Assembly: GCA_016281295.1 (NCBI GenBank)
Contig: JAEEII010000105.1
Span: forward strand, 1 to 5,977
Length of the DNA stretch: 5,977 nt
DNA from: Bacteroidales bacterium
Lineage (GTDB): Bacteria; Bacteroidota; Bacteroidia; Bacteroidales; F082
Reading direction: 5' to 3'
The notes under the pieces are model-generated. The model ran no database searches and was not told where the DNA came from. It saw only the letters and a list, made by a program, of their open reading frames with translations. Below, in pieces: positions 5,226 through 5,977 of this stretch (position 1 is the first letter of the stretch; each line of letters starts with the position of its first letter). The position numbers and the translations under genes are program-made.

Positions 5226-5977
5226 TTACCCGACGTGAATATTGTCATTCACCAGTTTCAAGATTTTTTCAGTGTCGTTGCCGAGTTCCTGGCGGAGGTT
5301 GGCATCGTTGAAATTGGTGAGGAATTGAATCATATAATCGACGATGGCATCGGAGAACACGCCTTTGGCGGTGTAGATGGCGCGGTCTTTTTCCAGTTCT
5401 TTAGCAGCGGCCACGCAGCTGTCGGGCAGCTGTTCGAGTGACTCTTGGAGCTTTTTGTTTTTGTCATCGTGAATGTTGACACCCAGTCCGACGTAGGTCT
5501 TCTCGGCCACTTCGAGGGCGTTCGGCATTTCGAAGCCATGACGGGCGGCGGCGCAGAGAGCAGCCATCAGCAAGTACATGTCAGCGCAGCCGTCGGAGGC
5601 ACGCCATTCGAAGGTCTGCTTGTCGCTGAAGTCACGGTTCGACTTTTTCTCGATTGGGTTGCAGTCGGCCACCATGTCTTTGCCGTTGTTGATCCAGCCC
5701 AGCGGCACGCGCACCAAGGCGCTGCGGTTGCTGTAGGACCAGCACAGTGATGTCGGGGCTTCCTGATGAGGCACTAAGCGGAGGAACGACAGCGGGTTGG
5801 GGTTACCGAAGGCAGGCAGTGAGGTGCCAGCGTCCATGTAACCGGCAATGGCTTTCTTGCCATAGTCGCTGAGTTCGCCTTTGTTCACCATGACGCTCTT
5901 GCCGTCTTTGGTGAACTTGCAGTGCACGTGCATGCCCGAGCCGGCTTTGCCCACGGTGATCTTCGGGGCAAAGGTCA
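5226..5977 (-). CDS. glnA: Glutamine synthetase type I, C-terminal 250 residues (start beyond right edge)
   Basis: The complementary strand is open from the window edge to TAA at 5226-5228. The enzyme makes glutamine from glutamate, ammonia and ATP in the cytoplasm. The fragment opens with TFAPKITVGKAGSGMHVHC, holding the ATP/metal histidine motif GSGMHVH. Next come NPNPLSFLRLVPHQEAP (glutamate-binding loop), SNRSALVRVPLGW (phosphate-contacting arginines) and the FEWRASDGCAD motif with the metal-ligand Glu. The order and the tail (LPDSCVAAAKELEKDRAIY) fit the GSI form of Bacteroidota rather than the long GSIII. I see no NLYDLPPEE-like adenylylation site, so covalent control as in enteric GlnA is unlikely. 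A GTG at 5954 lies mid-motif and is not the real start. The gene converges on the LytTR gene across an inverted repeat. Confidence 0.93.
   Translation of the reverse strand, partial: TFAPKITVGKAGSGMHVHCKFTKDGKSVMVNKGELSDYGKKAIAGYMDAGTSLPAFGNPNPLSFLRLVPHQEAPTSLCWSYSNRSALVRVPLGWINNGKDMVADCNPIEKKSNRDFSDKQTFEWRASDGCADMYLLMAALCAAARHGFEMPNALEVAEKTYVGLGVNIHDDKNKKLQESLEQLPDSCVAAAKELEKDRAIYTAKGVFSDAIVDYMIQFLTNFNDANLRQELGNDTEKILKLVNDNIHVG

Noticed and set aside
5445..5750. 101-residue open frame on the plus strand at the right end
   Set aside because: It is antisense to the conserved core of glutamine synthetase.
5952..5954. GTG as the start of the right-end gene
   Set aside because: The frame continues upstream with the conserved APKITVGKAGSG segment, so this codon is an internal valine.

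Overview
The window looks like chromosomal DNA of a Bacteroidota (Bacteroidales-like) bacterium. The evidence is the gene order acpP-fabF-rnc followed by an IPExxxVDY-family gene, starts without clear Shine-Dalgarno sequences, a TTTG / TAnnTTTG promoter typical of this phylum, and a glutamine synthetase with the sequence flavour of Bacteroidetes GSI enzymes. No rRNA, tRNA, CRISPR array or transposase was seen.

Layout. (1) Positions 1-1395, minus strand: the first 465 residues of DNA polymerase I (polA), running off the left edge. The 5'-nuclease domain is intact. A 57-bp tandem repeat with a GC hairpin core (391-504) lies in frame in the linker, and the 3'-5' exonuclease-like domain after it has lost its catalytic motifs. 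(2) Positions 1396-1576: a divergent promoter region between polA and acpP. (3) Positions 1577-5155, plus strand: a five-gene run, acpP, fabF, rnc, an IPExxxVDY-family gene and a membrane-anchored LytTR-domain regulator. The last three are joined by 4-nt ATGA overlaps. A large inverted repeat fills the acpP-fabF gap. (4) Positions 5156-5225: a second inverted repeat fills the gap between the convergent genes. (5) Positions 5226-5977, minus strand: the C-terminal 250 residues of a type I glutamine synthetase, whose start lies beyond the right edge.

How the genes work together: acpP and fabF supply the acyl carrier and the elongating condensing enzyme of fatty acid synthesis. rnc is co-located with them, as in many Bacteroidota. 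The two small downstream genes appear translationally coupled to rnc. A four-helix membrane protein with a C-terminal LytTR DNA-binding domain at the end of a housekeeping operon is the least expected gene here.

The most interesting signals are the palindrome-bearing repeat embedded in polA next to a degenerate proofreading domain, and the two intergenic inverted repeats that share an AGAGG/CCTCT core. All family assignments come from reading motifs by eye; no database search was possible.
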